Assembly (NCBI GenBank): GCA_019426215.1
Contig: CM033395.1
Span: 2,115,501-2,179,500 of the forward strand
Reading direction: 5' to 3'
Length of the DNA stretch: 64,000 nt
DNA from: Buddleja alternifolia
Taxonomy: Eukaryota > Streptophyta > Magnoliopsida > Lamiales > Scrophulariaceae
How positions within the stretch are numbered: the stretch's first letter is position 1; each line of letters starts with the position of its first letter. The notes beneath the pieces were generated by a model. That model was not told where the DNA came from. It saw only the letters and a list, made by a program, of their open reading frames with translations, and searched no databases. This document shows positions 24,421 to 34,958 of the stretch, one piece after another. The translations under genes and the position numbers were made by a program.

Positions 24421-24854
24421 TCATAACTTTTATTTATTATTATTTTGGCCCATAAGTTTTATTGAAATGTTATAATGACCCCCTATAATATATAATGCAA
24501 AAATGCTTTGTTCTAGACATCTCCTGATTATGTGCATATATGTGTGGATAGCCCTATGTGTCTAGTTTCATGGGAAGAAAACGGTTCATGAATCCGAGCT
24601 TTCTACAATTAGTTATGAATTTTCTCGTAAAAATGCGCACATCTGTCGGATTCAGTCGAAAAACTCCAAAAAAGGACCAAAAAACTTAATTTTACCATTT
24701 TACTCTTACTTTAGGTTCAATTTTGACATAAAAGGGCTGAAATGACTGAAATTTGGAAATGGGTTCAATTTTTTTCAAGTCTTTTCCCGTATAATGGGTT
24801 CAGTTGTTTTTCTTTCCCAATATATAATATAAATGATGTTTCAGCATATTTGAC

Positions 24855-25105
24855 TATAAAATTGACATAGTGCAATGGTGGGCAACTCGTGTGAGTAAAG
24901 GAAAGGTCGACAGTTCGAGTCTTGCTGTGAGCATTTTATTTTTTTTACTTTAATATTTATTTTCATTTCAAATACAAACGAATATATATAGTATAAATAA
25001 TGTTTCAACACATTTGATAATAAAGTTAACTTGGTGTAATGGAAGCCACTTTGCTTTAATTTTTGAGAGGTCTAGAGTTCAATTTATGGTAGGCACGTTT
25101 TTTTT
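24855..25105 (+). repeat. Two tandem tRNA-like (SINE-type) sequences
   Basis: Two related units in direct orientation: 24855-24950 and 25005-25105. Each has an A-box-like block (TAGTGCAATGGTGGGCAAC; TTGGTGTAATGGAAGCCAC), then about 35-45 bases later a B-box-like block (ACAGTTCGAGTCTTGC; TAGAGTTCAATTTATGG), followed by a T-rich tail. Upstream both share ATAATGTTTCA/ATGATGTTTCA and a CATTTGA block. No cloverleaf is intact, so these are not tRNA genes. Confidence 0.5.
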
Positions 25106-25523
25106 TTTACTTTATTCTTTTTTTTGTTTTGTGTTACACATATACATATATCATTTTGTTTTGTTTTTATTATTTAATTTTATTCTCATCTTTAATATCA
25201 TTTTTATTTCCATCTCAAATATAAGATGAAAGTGAGACAAATTGTATTATTGGCATGTAAAAATACTGCGAAATCGTTTTCCTCGACAACGTTTTCATTA
25301 CTTCCCTTGATCTGTTAACTATTTTCTTCTCTTCATCCACATGTAAATTCTCATCAAAAATACAACATTGTGTCAATAAATCAAAAATTTCAAAGCCCTC
25401 TTCATATATACATTGCCCTTCATTTTTTCGAGAAATTGAAATACTTTCAAGATATATACATAATTGTGTCACTAAATCAAACACCTGGTGTATACCATCA
25501 AACACTCGGACTGGGTGCAATTT

Positions 25524-27128
25524 TCATTCTCCTCTTATTCTAGGGTAAGCCCCTTTTATAAAACGAATTTGCACATTGTTTGACGCGGTAGCTTCATACG
25601 CTCTAATTGATGCCCTCTTATACACACCAATTGGATCATCAAAAAATTGATTAACACAATAGATATTTAGTGTACCCAACTCAGTTGCTTGCGACAACAC
25701 GTACATAATGTAGCTTAGCTCACAATCAGAACCCGAGAAGTTGAAGATCGTGACCTCATTCAATGCCTCCAATCCCATTGCTTGCAACTTCCAATCTTTT
25801 ACGTAGTTGGATACACTAATGCCCGCGTTTTTCCATGGTGCACCCTACACATGTTAAGTCAATTACAATTTTATTTTAGAAACCCAAACAAAGAACGTGC
25901 TTAATAAACCATGTAATAACTAATATGCGACAAACCATAAAACTTAAAATATTACCACCAAATCGACTTTAAGCTCATTCAAGCTTGTACATCTACTGAT
26001 GAGCACCAATGTGACAGCAAGATTGTCAAGTAGCTTCGAACACCTGATCTCTAGGCGGTGCATATTAACAAAAAAGTACCTCGCCATAATGTGATGTAGA
26101 GACTCCACATGCGCCAACCTCTAAACAAACAATTCAAAAAAAATAAATCAAAACAACTTCTTAAAAACATTTGCACTTATTCAAACAATGATAGATAGAT
26201 ATACCCTAACAAAATCAACCGGGACACGTGCTCGTTCGCTGGACAGCAATTCTTTCGTCATTTTTACAACCTCTCGAAGTAGTCGGTACGTCGAGCAAGT
26301 TGATCCGATGTAGTTTCGATGACGGTGTACTATCCACTGTAAGGAACGAGGTAACGACCCCAATACTTTTAAATGCCCCAGACCCTGTTCGTCTTGTTTC
26401 AATAAAATAATAACGACATCTGCATTGGGGAAGTGTACTTTTATATTCACATTTCCTTGGGCCCGATTGAATGTCATCTTGAATATTTTTACAGAAGGCA
26501 AATATGCCTCAAATTCTGTTAGTCCTCTAAAATCACAGTTGAATAACTGCAAATCATTCAACTCGGGACACCATTTTCCAAGGCGGGAAGCAAATGTGTT
26601 ATCATACAGCACGATGTGCTTCAATATGAGTCTTTTTAAATTTCGTAAATTATATCTATCTTCCCACCTAACAATATAGTTCGGTAGATATAATTTTAAC
26701 TGAACAAGAGTTTGTGACAAAAACAGGCCGTTAGGGAGTGAAGTGGACAACCGGCCGACTAATTTCAGTATACGCACAAAATGATCTATTCCAAACGCCA
26801 CCCACTCTTGCCTTATCCAATGCAATGCCCCGGCCCCCATTGGTAACTCAAAACTCAAGGTTTCAACCACACTTTCATTATGTTCAAGTATAGTGCGATT
26901 AACAAAATGAATAAAATCTAAACCATGATAACCCCTTTGTTCAAAACGGTTAATATCGAATAAAAGAGTAGGGATGGAATACCAACAATGTTGAAAATAT
27001 TTTGATAAAAGACCCAATCGGGCTGCCTCCACAATGCATGCATCCCTTGATAACCTTCTCATAACATGAAAAATTATATCCTCACAAAGGAAACTAAGTC
27101 CATTATTAGAAATTGTACCTCGTTCCAT
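25524..27128 (-). CDS. F-box/FBD-like protein gene inside the CACTA element
   Basis: Three minus-strand exons with GT..AG introns, all in phase 0: 27128-26205, 26120-25956, 25844-25524, giving 469 residues and an uninterrupted frame. The N-terminus is a divergent F-box (residues about 14-58: LCEDIIFHVMRRLSRDACIV, then LGLLSKYFQHCW and IPTLLFDI). The middle is leucine-rich repeat-like (LRNLKRLILKHIV, WCPELNDLQLFNCDF, LPSVKIFKMTF). The C-terminal exon matches the FBD layout (LEALNEVTIFNFSGSDCELS then VLSQATELGTLNIYCV). Family members act as SCF ubiquitin-ligase substrate receptors; substrate unknown. Its length is normal for the family. It is probably a captured host gene, since CACTA elements do not need one. 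It may no longer be functional, and I see nothing proving expression. Confidence 0.85.
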
Positions 27129-27144
27129 GGTTGTTTATATGAAC

Positions 27145-27165
27145 TATCCCCTGTTTATACTCTGT
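27145..27165 (-). promoter_or_regulatory. TATA-like box upstream of the F-box gene
   Basis: The minus strand reads CAGAGTATAAACAGGGG about 25-30 bases before the ATG at 27128. The same block recurs about 100 bp further upstream (27241-27260), so the proximal promoter carries a short direct duplication. The proximal copy is close to the start codon, so the distal one may be the working TATA. Confidence 0.4.
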
Positions 27166-27479
27166 TGCTACTCGTGCAAGATGATCCCCTGTCTTCCCTC
27201 TTTATATCTCCCCTTTTTCGTGGAAGATGATCCTCACAATTATCCCCTGTTTATACTCTGAAAATTCTTTGTAGGGTTTGGTGGAGGAAGAGATTGTTTG
27301 ATTTTGATCCTCACTAAATTTAATTAACCTTTATCTTAAAAATAGTGATTATATAGTTAAAGGTAAAGGTTAACTTTAATTAACCTTTACCTTTAGCTTT
27401 AATTAATTCTTTGTAAGGGCATATTTAGTTTATTAGGTAAAAAAATAGTGATAAAAGAGAAAAACAATGCAATGAAACG

Positions 27480-27775
27480 ATCGACCCAATTGACAACTTT
27501 AATTAACCTTTATCGAGGATATGAAATTTCAAGATCTGCTCAAGATCTTTCATCGAGATAAGGAAACAACTTTAAATGACACGGCGGCTGAGTAAAAAAT
27601 GTCTCGTGACATTAAAGCGAGCACAGTCACATGACTCTTGAAATTAAAGGACACGGCGGCTGAGTAAAAAATGTCTGCTAAGTAAAAACAGAAATGTCTT
27701 CTCTTCCATATATATAGATATATATAATCCCAAGATCTTTCATCGAGATAAGGAAACAACTTTAGGGTACAAAGA
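27480..27775. repeat. Interleaved short direct repeats in CACTA 3' half
   Basis: GACACGGCGGCTGAGTAAAA occurs at about 27578 and 27651, and a CAAGATCTTTCATCGAGATA block at about 27541 and 27731. They lie upstream of the F-box gene and contain no gene. Confidence 0.6.
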
Positions 27776-28224
27776 CTTATTATTAAACATAAGTACATTA
27801 TTAGACATTAATTAATGATAGATATATCTTTTTAAAGTTAAAAAATCAATAATGATTACGTACCCACCATTGGTCATTGCGATGATTAACTTTAAAACCC
27901 ACCAATCAATGTTGATACGGTATTTATAGGGATGTAAATGAGTCGAGTGGAGCCGAACAAGTTGTTGTTCAAGCTTATTTATGTGAAACATTATCAAATT
28001 ATAAAATTTGTGTTTGATTTTGATTTTGATTTGATTGTTAATCGAGTCGATCTCAATTATCGAATAGCTTGATTTGTATTTCAGCCTTATATATTTATAT
28101 TAATAGTACTAAATAATATATATTTATTTCTAGTTAGTATTAATTACACTTACATGAAAATTATGAATTTGTTATCTAATATCAGTCATGTTGACATTGA
28201 TCATTAGATTTGAAAAGCAATATC

Positions 28225-28945
28225 ATCAACCCCACTCACACACAAAAAAGTGACCAAAAAATGAAAAGTTTGTTGTGGCAGTAGAAAGGTAAAGATATGA
28301 GTAAATCTTCTTTTCCTAATATATAAACATATACAAATATATATGTATAACCCCATTCACACAAAAAAAGAAAATCCTGAAACTCCACCCCCATAAATTC
28401 TCTTCCACATCAATGCACTTTTTAAGCTTATTTCTTCTTTAACAAATTCGCACAGAAAGAGTGAATTCTTATAAATTCTAAAAATGTTCATTTTCAATCA
28501 AAAAATCAGAGGTTTACTTCACTAGTTTTCTTGCTAAGTTTAATGATCAAGAGAGACCACCTTCGGTCGCTAAATATACTTTCTCAAATAGCCCCAAAAG
28601 TAATATCATCAACAAGAAAAGCGACCAAAAAATGAAAAGTTTGTTGTGGAAGGTAAAGATATGAGTAAATCTTCTTTTCCTAATATATAAACATATACAT
28701 ACACATACACATATACACATACAAATATATATTTATAACCCCATTCACACACAAAAAGAAAATCCTCAAACTCCACCCCCATAAATTCTCTTCCACATTT
28801 AAGCTTATTTCTTCTTTAGCAAATTCGCACAGAAAGAGTGAATTTTTATAAACTCTAAAAATGTTCATTTTCAATCAAAAAACCAGAGGTTTACTTCTAC
28901 TAGTTTTCTTGCTAAGTTTAATGATCAAGAGAGATCACCTTCGGT
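28225..28945. repeat. Direct duplication with ~360-bp period in CACTA 3' half
   Basis: Two copies (about 28225-28565 and 28600-28945) share GACCAAAAAATGAAAAGTTT, a TAAATCTTCTTTTCCTAATA block, AACTCCACCCCCATAAATTC and an AATGATCAAGAGAGA block. Non-coding. The second copy leads into the 3' subterminal array. Confidence 0.75.
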
Positions 28946-28959
28946 CGATAAACAGTCGC

Positions 28960-29815
28960 TAAATACAAAATAGAGACCGAATTATTTTATTTTATAATAT
29001 AATTCGCAAATGACCACTTTCCATTTTTTTATTCTAATTTACAGAATAGAAACCGAATTATTTGGTCTCTAATTAGCGACCGCCTAATTCGGTCACGGAA
29101 TCGGTCTCTAAAATATAATTTCATATTCCTTTTTTTATTCTAATTTACAAAATAGAGACCGAATTATTCGGTCTCTAATTAGCGACCGAATAATTCGGTC
29201 GCGGAATGAGTCTCTAAAATATAATTTTATATTCCATCGCGGAATCGGTCGCCAAATAATAATGAAAAATTGATGCTCATCTCGGTCGCTAAATCCGGTC
29301 GCTAATTTGAAAATTAGAGACCGAATTATTCGGTCTCTAACTTAGGGGAGTAAATCAACCAATTAGCTACCGATTTAGAGACGGAAATCAATCGGTCTCT
29401 AACTCGGTCTCTACTTCAGTCGCTAATTTGAAAATTAGAGACCGAATTATTCGGTCTCTAACTTAGGGGAGTAAATCAACCAATTAGCTACCGATTTAGA
29501 GACGGAAATCAATCGGTCTCTAATTTTAAAATTAGCGACTGAATTAGAGACCGATTTAGAGACCGATTGATTTTCGTCTCTAAATCGGTAGCTAATTTGA
29601 AAATTAGAGACCGAATTATTCGGTCTCTAACTTAGGGGAGTAAATCAACCAATTAGCTACCGATTTAGAGACGGAAATCAATCGGTCTCTAATTTTCAAA
29701 TTAGCGACTGAATTAGAGACCGATTTAGAGACGAAACCCATATCGGTCTCTAATTCGGTCTCTGTTTAGAGACCGAATTCAATCGGTCTCTAAAATTCCG
29801 TCTCTGATGCCCTGT
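28960..29815. repeat. 3' subterminal CACTA repeat array
   Basis: Many AGAGACCGAATTATTCGGTC-type palindromes, plus three copies of a longer unit beginning ACTTAGGGGAGTAAATCAAC at about 29341, 29461 and 29633. The motif mirrors the 5' subterminal array, though the unit structure differs. Confidence 0.85.
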
Positions 29816-30311
29816 TTTCTTGTAGTGTCAATATATACTGGATCTAACGTAGTGCTCAATAAATATCATGATATTATAATGACATATTGAATTTTCCACT
29901 CTAAAAATGAGCTAGGAACCTCTTGTACTGCAACTTATAAGTTGTGAACATGTATTTGTAATGACATATATACTAAATATAATACCTTCTTATATTAATA
30001 CGTTACTCTATTGTTGGTTTCGTTAATTTTGAGATTAATAAAATAAAAAAACTAATAATATGGCGACATTGTTGAAAAACTAAGATAAATATTTCAAAAA
30101 TGAAAATATTAGATGAAGCTAAAACTTGAATATTCATTAAAATTCATAATATCACTCCTTCCATAATTAGGGACAAAATCCAAAAACATTTTTGCACATT
30201 TTTGCATAAACTACACACCAAGACCTTCCAAGCACCCTTAAGCCATACAAAAAGAAGAGAAGAGCATATGCAATATATATAGATACAATGAGATGTTAGG
30301 TGGTCAATGTG

Positions 30312-30761
30312 CTATAGTGCATGCAAAGCTAGAAGTACTGCAGCAATAGCTATAAAAGCTGAACTCAAGCTCGAAAACCCTAATTTGGAGTCGACCGAAT
30401 TTGAAACTGAACTTCTTGATCGTGTATCGGGTGTGCCTACAACGCATCCTAACGGGTTGATATGTTGACCACATCTGCCAGGCAACATCTGAGCCTGAGT
30501 GACATTGATGCCAACTTGTTCGGCTTGATTGGCACCCTGAATACTCATCAAGCTACACAAGCATTCCGGCATCAATTTAATGATATAATCAAGAGGTTGA
30601 CAACAACTATCCGGAGGATGGCTATTGCCGTTGAAGAAATTTATGCACGATTTAAGCTCGTTCATGCAGTCTTGTCTTTGTACTAGTGCTTGACTTTGTG
30701 CTAAAAAGCAAGAATATAGGATCACTAGAGATGTTACACGATGCAAAGCCCCAAGTTTCAT
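30312..30761 (-). CDS. GPI-anchored lipid-transfer-like protein (LTPG type)
   Basis: 149 residues, single exon. A signal peptide (about 1-25, ending AQSQA) is followed by the eight-cysteine motif: C32-x6-C39-x13-CC53/54-x12-C67-x-C69-x27-C97-x8-C106. The tail is Ser-rich, then hydrophobic (about 131-149, AFIAIAAVLLALHAL), a standard GPI-anchor signal. Such proteins bind lipids in the wall or at the outer plasma membrane and help cuticular or suberin lipid export (family knowledge). One conserved N-x-T sequon is at N86. It is paralogous to 33365-33820 and to the truncated copy at 15060-15096. An antisense frame at 30462-30686 is a shadow. Confidence 0.92.
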   Translation of the reverse strand: MKLGALHRVTSLVILYSCFLAQSQALVQRQDCMNELKSCINFFNGNSHPPDSCCQPLDYIIKLMPECLCSLMSIQGANQAEQVGINVTQAQMLPGRCGQHINPLGCVVGTPDTRSRSSVSNSVDSKLGFSSLSSAFIAIAAVLLALHAL

Positions 30762-30811
30762 TTCCTTTTGTTTTAAAATAGTGGAATTCTATACTTAATT
30801 TCCTTGAACTA

Positions 30812-30826
30812 TCTTATATATAGGAG
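30812..30826 (-). promoter_or_regulatory. TATA box of LTPG gene at 30312-30761
   Basis: The minus strand reads CTATATATAAGAT about 55 bases upstream of the ATG at 30761, a usual distance for a short plant leader. Confidence 0.6.
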
Positions 30827-30829
30827 TGT

Positions 30830-31362
30830 GAACAATTATATATATAAACATATTGCATGCTATTTTTGTGTGAGTGGACTTAAATATGGACAGGTGAGAG
30901 TTGGTGATCAAACTTGGGTATTCTAGATGGCTCATAGTTTGATTTCTTTAATTATAATTTTGTCATACTTGTTGGTAGCCTTACAGGAGCAACATGGCGG
31001 TATATAATCATTCACAAGAAAAAAATTAATGTAGCAATAATTCCCATAAAAAATTGATATAGCAATAATTCGTTCATAACGTTATTTTCTATAGAATAAA
31101 GTATAGCCTTTTTTGTCCTTTTTTTCTTTTCTAATTTTAGTTTAAAAATGCATGATGACTGATTAATTATAGATTAGAATTTTGGCTTCCACTTTTTGTG
31201 CATGGAAGTTTGAACCTAAAGTTGAAAAGGATGAACTTGGTTGAGAGGGAAATAAAGGTTTCCCCCACATATACTTGATTCTAAGATGAAGAGAGCGATT
31301 GGAAATCTATCTTTTATGGATTATTTCACATGAAAGTCTAAAAGTGTTGCGTATTTTATGAT
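30830..31362. other. Upstream region of LTPG, no gene seen
   Basis: AT-rich spacer. It contains a short direct repeat, TAGCAATAATTC, at about 31032 and 31058. No open frame or bounded transposon. Confidence 0.5.
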
Positions 31363-31371
31363 TAATATTAT

Positions 31372-32240
31372 GGATTAATTACACTAACTACCCCTCTTAT
31401 TTAGTATAATTACAGTCCAATCTACTTATTTTGAAAACATAACAAATAGCCCACTCTTATCATAAAACATTACAATCGCCCCCTTCCGCCAAAAAACTAA
31501 AGGAATTTGCTAACATCATTAATTTTTTTTTAAAATTTCCTGTTTTGCCCTTGAGGGGGTGAATGTAATTTTTCATATTAATTGTAACTTTCAATTTAGT
31601 CTTAAATAAATAATTTCGTAAAGACTTGTTAACATCTTGATAATGAAGTACAAATTCGATTAATGCCAATTCGTTTATATGTTAAAAAATGAAAACATAT
31701 ATCGAGTTTTGATTTATTTCAGGAGCAATATCATAATTCAATGCAGATATATCTAAATTAGTAAATTATCAAAATAAAAAAAGAAATCAAATACTAAATT
31801 AAAGAAAAGTTGAAAGAAAATAAATATATATAAGGTTTTAATAAAAAAAAAAATTTTAAAAAGTTATTATGAAAAAATATAAAAAAGACTAAAAAAGAAA
31901 AGAAAAAAAGTAGAGGAAGTTAGTTGTAAGGGGTAATGTGTAAAGTTTTATTATAAGAGGTGTGTCTATTACATAATCCAATAAAGCGGAGTGCATTATT
32001 ATGCACAAAATAAGAAGAGTGTTAATGTAATTAACCCTTTTTAATTATTTTTATTAAATTTTTTAAACAAGGATAAGATTGATATTTTACATTTTCCATT
32101 ACGTTTGACTAACGACCGTTAGTCAGAGGGGGTTGATTGCAAAGTTTTATTATAAGAGAGATGTATTTGTTATTGACCACAAATAAATGAACTGGACTGT
32201 AATTACACTAAATAAGAGGGATGATTAGTGTAGTGAACCC
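31372..32240. mobile_element. MITE-like TIR element with doubled 3' end
   Basis: Left terminus GGATTAATTACACTAACTAC matches, as reverse complement, the right terminus ending ..GTAGTGAACCC at 32240. Homology continues for about 60 bp through CCCTCTTATTTAGT and TAATTACAGTCCA. TAATATTA flanks both sides (31363-31370; 32241-32248), consistent with an 8-9-bp TSD and MULE ancestry. A second right-end copy ends TTAATGTAATTAACCC at about 32039, so the 3' terminus is duplicated in tandem. The interior is non-coding. Confidence 0.68.
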
Positions 32241-32249
32241 TAATATTAA

Positions 32250-33360
32250 ATATACTTTTTGGAGTAAGTCACTTTCTTGAAGTTCATTTTGAAAGAGTAA
32301 ATATATATTATATTAGTTGCTTTTTAATTGTTTTTTCCTTGCACTCCTATTAAATGATCATCGAAGTACATTTTCCCGAAACATCTAACATATTTAGAAA
32401 CACTTTTTTAAAATTCTCATAATAATGATGGACTTATCACTTGAACAGTCGAACTTAAATGCTCCTCAAGTGACCAAAATAACCAATAAAACTGTACACG
32501 CAATGGCACAATAGATTAACAAAATCCCTAATGAAATTTCTAATCCACATCTTGATTATATCCAACTAATTACATAATAATATAATTTCACTGACCTTAT
32601 GATTGTCTTGGAATTAGCTAAAACGGCTTTGGACTACTCATCAAATGTCTGGCATACAAAGAAAGTGTAAGTTTTTTTGCTTGGTTGTTTAACTTTGTGC
32701 CACCAAGGCCAAGCAAATTGCTATGATAGAAGTCCTTTTTAAATGTAACTATTGCATGTAAAAATAGGTTTCTATAATCTTTTAAATTGAATTTTTTATC
32801 CAAATTTTGTTTAGTTTTGCTCGGATTTGATCGAATTCAGTACAAAAAGTGTTGCTTTCTTTTTTATTTCTCTTTTCCTCTTGTTTTTTGCGGGCAACAT
32901 AATAACTTCATTAAATATAAAATGGTTGTTGCAAGGAAAAAGAAAAATCAAAATAACTTATTATTCAAATAATAATAATAATAATTTATATCATGTACAA
33001 TTTCGAATGTTTTGAAATAGTTTGTCCAGAGATTTGATAATTTATTATTCGTCTAGTGCATGTCAAATTTGGAGGTTAAATAAAAATGTTCTTCTAGTTA
33101 TCCCATTTCAATGGTGCAAAAGAAAGAATTTAAAAGTTTACTAGTTGCAAACTGTACTAATAACAATCCTAAAAAGAAACAAAGGTACACTCTCAATATC
33201 TAGGAAAAACCAATTAATATCCATGTTTGAGCACAATAAATCTATAGTACATATCAATTGTTAAGAAAAATTAAACAATAGCAAACACAGAAGGAACAAA
33301 AAAAGAAAGAAAAAATATAGGCAATTAACATATTTAGATACAATATGATAGGCTGCTCAA
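32250..33360. other. Intergenic spacer between the two LTPG genes
   Basis: AT-rich. No exon, RNA gene or bounded element recognised. Open frames at 32787-33015 are low-complexity. Confidence 0.5.
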
Positions 33361-33364
33361 TATA

Positions 33365-33820
33365 CTACGATGCCTGAAAAATTACAAGCATTGAAGCAGC
33401 AACACCTATAACCAAACTTGAAAACCCTAATTTAGAGCCAGCAGAACTTGGAACCGAGTTCCTTGTTCGTGTATCTGGCGTACCCGTAACGCACCCCAAG
33501 GGGTTAATACGTTGCCCGCATCTTCCAGGTAATGTTTGTGCTTCAGTGACATTAATTCCAGCTTGCTCAGCTTGATTGGCACCCTGAATAGTTATCATGC
33601 TGCATATGCACTCAGGCATTGACTTAATAACATTGCCGAGAGGTTGGCAGCAACTATTTGGCGGACGGCTATTACTGTTGAGGTAATTGAGACACGGTCG
33701 AAGCGCGTTCATGCACTCTTGTTGTTGCACTTGTGCTTGATTTTGTACCACCAAGCAAGAAAATATGATCATCATAGCAATTATTCCCCTATATTGCATA
33801 GCCCTAAGCTTGATCTCCAT
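33365..33820 (-). CDS. GPI-anchored lipid-transfer-like protein (LTPG type), second copy
   Basis: 151 residues, single exon, close paralogue of 30312-30761. It has a signal peptide (hydrophobic about 11-29, ending QNQA), then the eight-cysteine motif starting at C36 with the same x6/x13/CC/x12/CxC spacing. The block IQGANQAEQ.GINVT.AQ.LPGRCGQ.INPLGCV is shared with the neighbour. The Ser-rich linker ends SAGSKLGFSS, followed by a hydrophobic tail (VIGVAASMLVIFQAS), a GPI signal. The role is as for the paralogue: extracellular lipid binding. The two genes lie in the same orientation 2.6 kb apart, a tandem duplication. An upstream in-frame Met (M8) is an alternative start. Confidence 0.92.
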   Translation of the reverse strand: MEIKLRAMQYRGIIAMMIIFSCLVVQNQAQVQQQECMNALRPCLNYLNSNSRPPNSCCQPLGNVIKSMPECICSMITIQGANQAEQAGINVTEAQTLPGRCGQRINPLGCVTGTPDTRTRNSVPSSAGSKLGFSSLVIGVAASMLVIFQAS

Positions 33821-33857
33821 GTTTCTTTGAACTTCTATTCCATATTAATATTTGGAG

Positions 33858-33873
33858 ACCTATATATATAGTG
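33858..33873 (-). promoter_or_regulatory. TATA box of LTPG gene at 33365-33820
   Basis: The minus strand reads CACTATATATATAGG about 40-50 bases upstream of the ATG at 33820. Confidence 0.55.
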
Positions 33874-33879
33874 AGGTGT

Positions 33880-34958
33880 GATATGGTATGAATTGATAGG
33901 TGGGATTTGGTAATCAAACAAAGAGGCGTTTCTAGGTGACTTACAACTGATTTATTTACTTTTGTGAAGGAAAATAGTGTTAACATGTTGAACTACTTGT
34001 TTTTCTTTTGAAAGAAATTAAAGGAGGTCTTTGACTTTCCCATGAAGACTTCTCAACTAAATTAATTATTTCATTTGAAGAAGTTACCATGAAACGTAAT
34101 TTAATGACACATAAGCTACTCTATTTTTATTATATTATCTCTTCATTTTTGTTAATATTTTTTATCTTTAAAGCAGTAATATAAAAACTATGGTATATAA
34201 TATTTCCCATCAAATTATTGATTTTGGTTGATAATGTTTCAATGACATGAGCACAACTGCACAAGTTTGGTTGATAATGTTTCAATGAAGCACAAGTAAA
34301 CGTAGCTTACAAGATCATAACCTGAATTTTTTTCACAATATTTTTCATTTACAAATCACTATATATGTTTCTGGTTATTTTGTAACAATTTTGAATTACT
34401 CAATCATAATTACAGATTTAGAGCCCAATTAACGTTCTAGCCATCTGGAATTAATTAAGCTTAGAGAGTTTGTAAGCTCTAAACCCAGTTCAATTGCTAT
34501 CATGGTAAATTCTCATCACATGAATAACCGTATTTGTCTTGATAACTTTTGATAACCAGTAACCACCCATTGTTGCCAGAGGTCATTAGATGCTACAACA
34601 TTGTGAACATACATTGGACGACTGGATGCAAGATAAAATCTTGAATTTCCAAGAACAAGTAACCTATGGGTACGTAAAACACTTGTACATTTGACCTGCA
34701 TCCAGCCACCTAATAAATGTTCGTCCGGCATAACAATATTAGTTGCTAATTAAAAAAAAAAAACAGAAGAATAGTTTTCCTCAACAAAAATACAAATTAC
34801 AAAACACAAAAAAGATTTCTTCTTCCTTGTATAGCGAGAGTGCAAGGAAATAAAATAAACAAAGCCAAAAATGTTAATATCACTTCATGGTCCCAAGTAG
34901 AGCGAAGACTCCTTCAAGTTCCACATATATAGTCCAAAATTTTGTATCTCAAAACATA
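33880..34958. other. Spacer between LTPG and RPF1 genes
   Basis: Contains the RPF1 3' UTR at its right end. A frame at 34516-34731 (minus) has no recognisable domain and is not called. A 20-bp direct repeat, GGTTGATAATGTTTCAATGA, occurs at about 34228 and 34269. Confidence 0.5.

Larger units (their letters stand above)
19804..29827 (-). mobile_element. CACTA (En/Spm) transposon with captured gene
   Basis: Termini are CACTACAAGAAAACAGGG (19804-19821) and its exact reverse complement ending TGTAGTG at 29827. The target duplication is TCA (19801-19803 and 29828-29830). Copy A has the empty site at 14597-14599. Both subterminal regions are dense in CGGTCTCTAAAT / AGCGACCGAA motifs, the usual transposase-binding style of CACTA elements. 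Cargo on the minus strand is a Ptta/En/Spm-type gene (20638-22927) and an F-box/FBD-like gene (25524-27128). I found no TNPD-type (Transposase_21) catalytic gene, so the element is probably mobilised in trans. Confidence 0.93.
18524..30340. repeat. LTPG downstream duplication, copy B (interrupted)
   Basis: Paralogous to copy A (12943-15096). The homologous pieces are 18524-19087, 19704-19803 and 29828-30340, which together collapse to the 3' flank of the intact LTPG gene at 30312-30761. The interruptions are a TIR element (19088-19703) and the CACTA element (19804-29827); both are absent from copy A. Confidence 0.85.

Noticed and set aside
24900..24930. Possible tRNA gene (GTTCGAGTC motif)
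   Set aside because: No acceptor stem or cloverleaf can be formed; best read as a SINE-like relic.
25215..25520. Frame just downstream of the F-box gene
   Set aside because: Begins only with a TTG, follows the F-box stop, and has no recognised domain. It is probably 3' UTR or element sequence.
30462..30686. Plus-strand 74-codon frame
   Set aside because: Antisense shadow of the LTPG coding exon with its eight-cysteine motif on the minus strand.
34516..34731. 71-codon minus-strand frame downstream of RPF1
   Set aside because: No domain or paralogue recognised; RPF1 ends properly at 34959, so this is more likely 3' flank.
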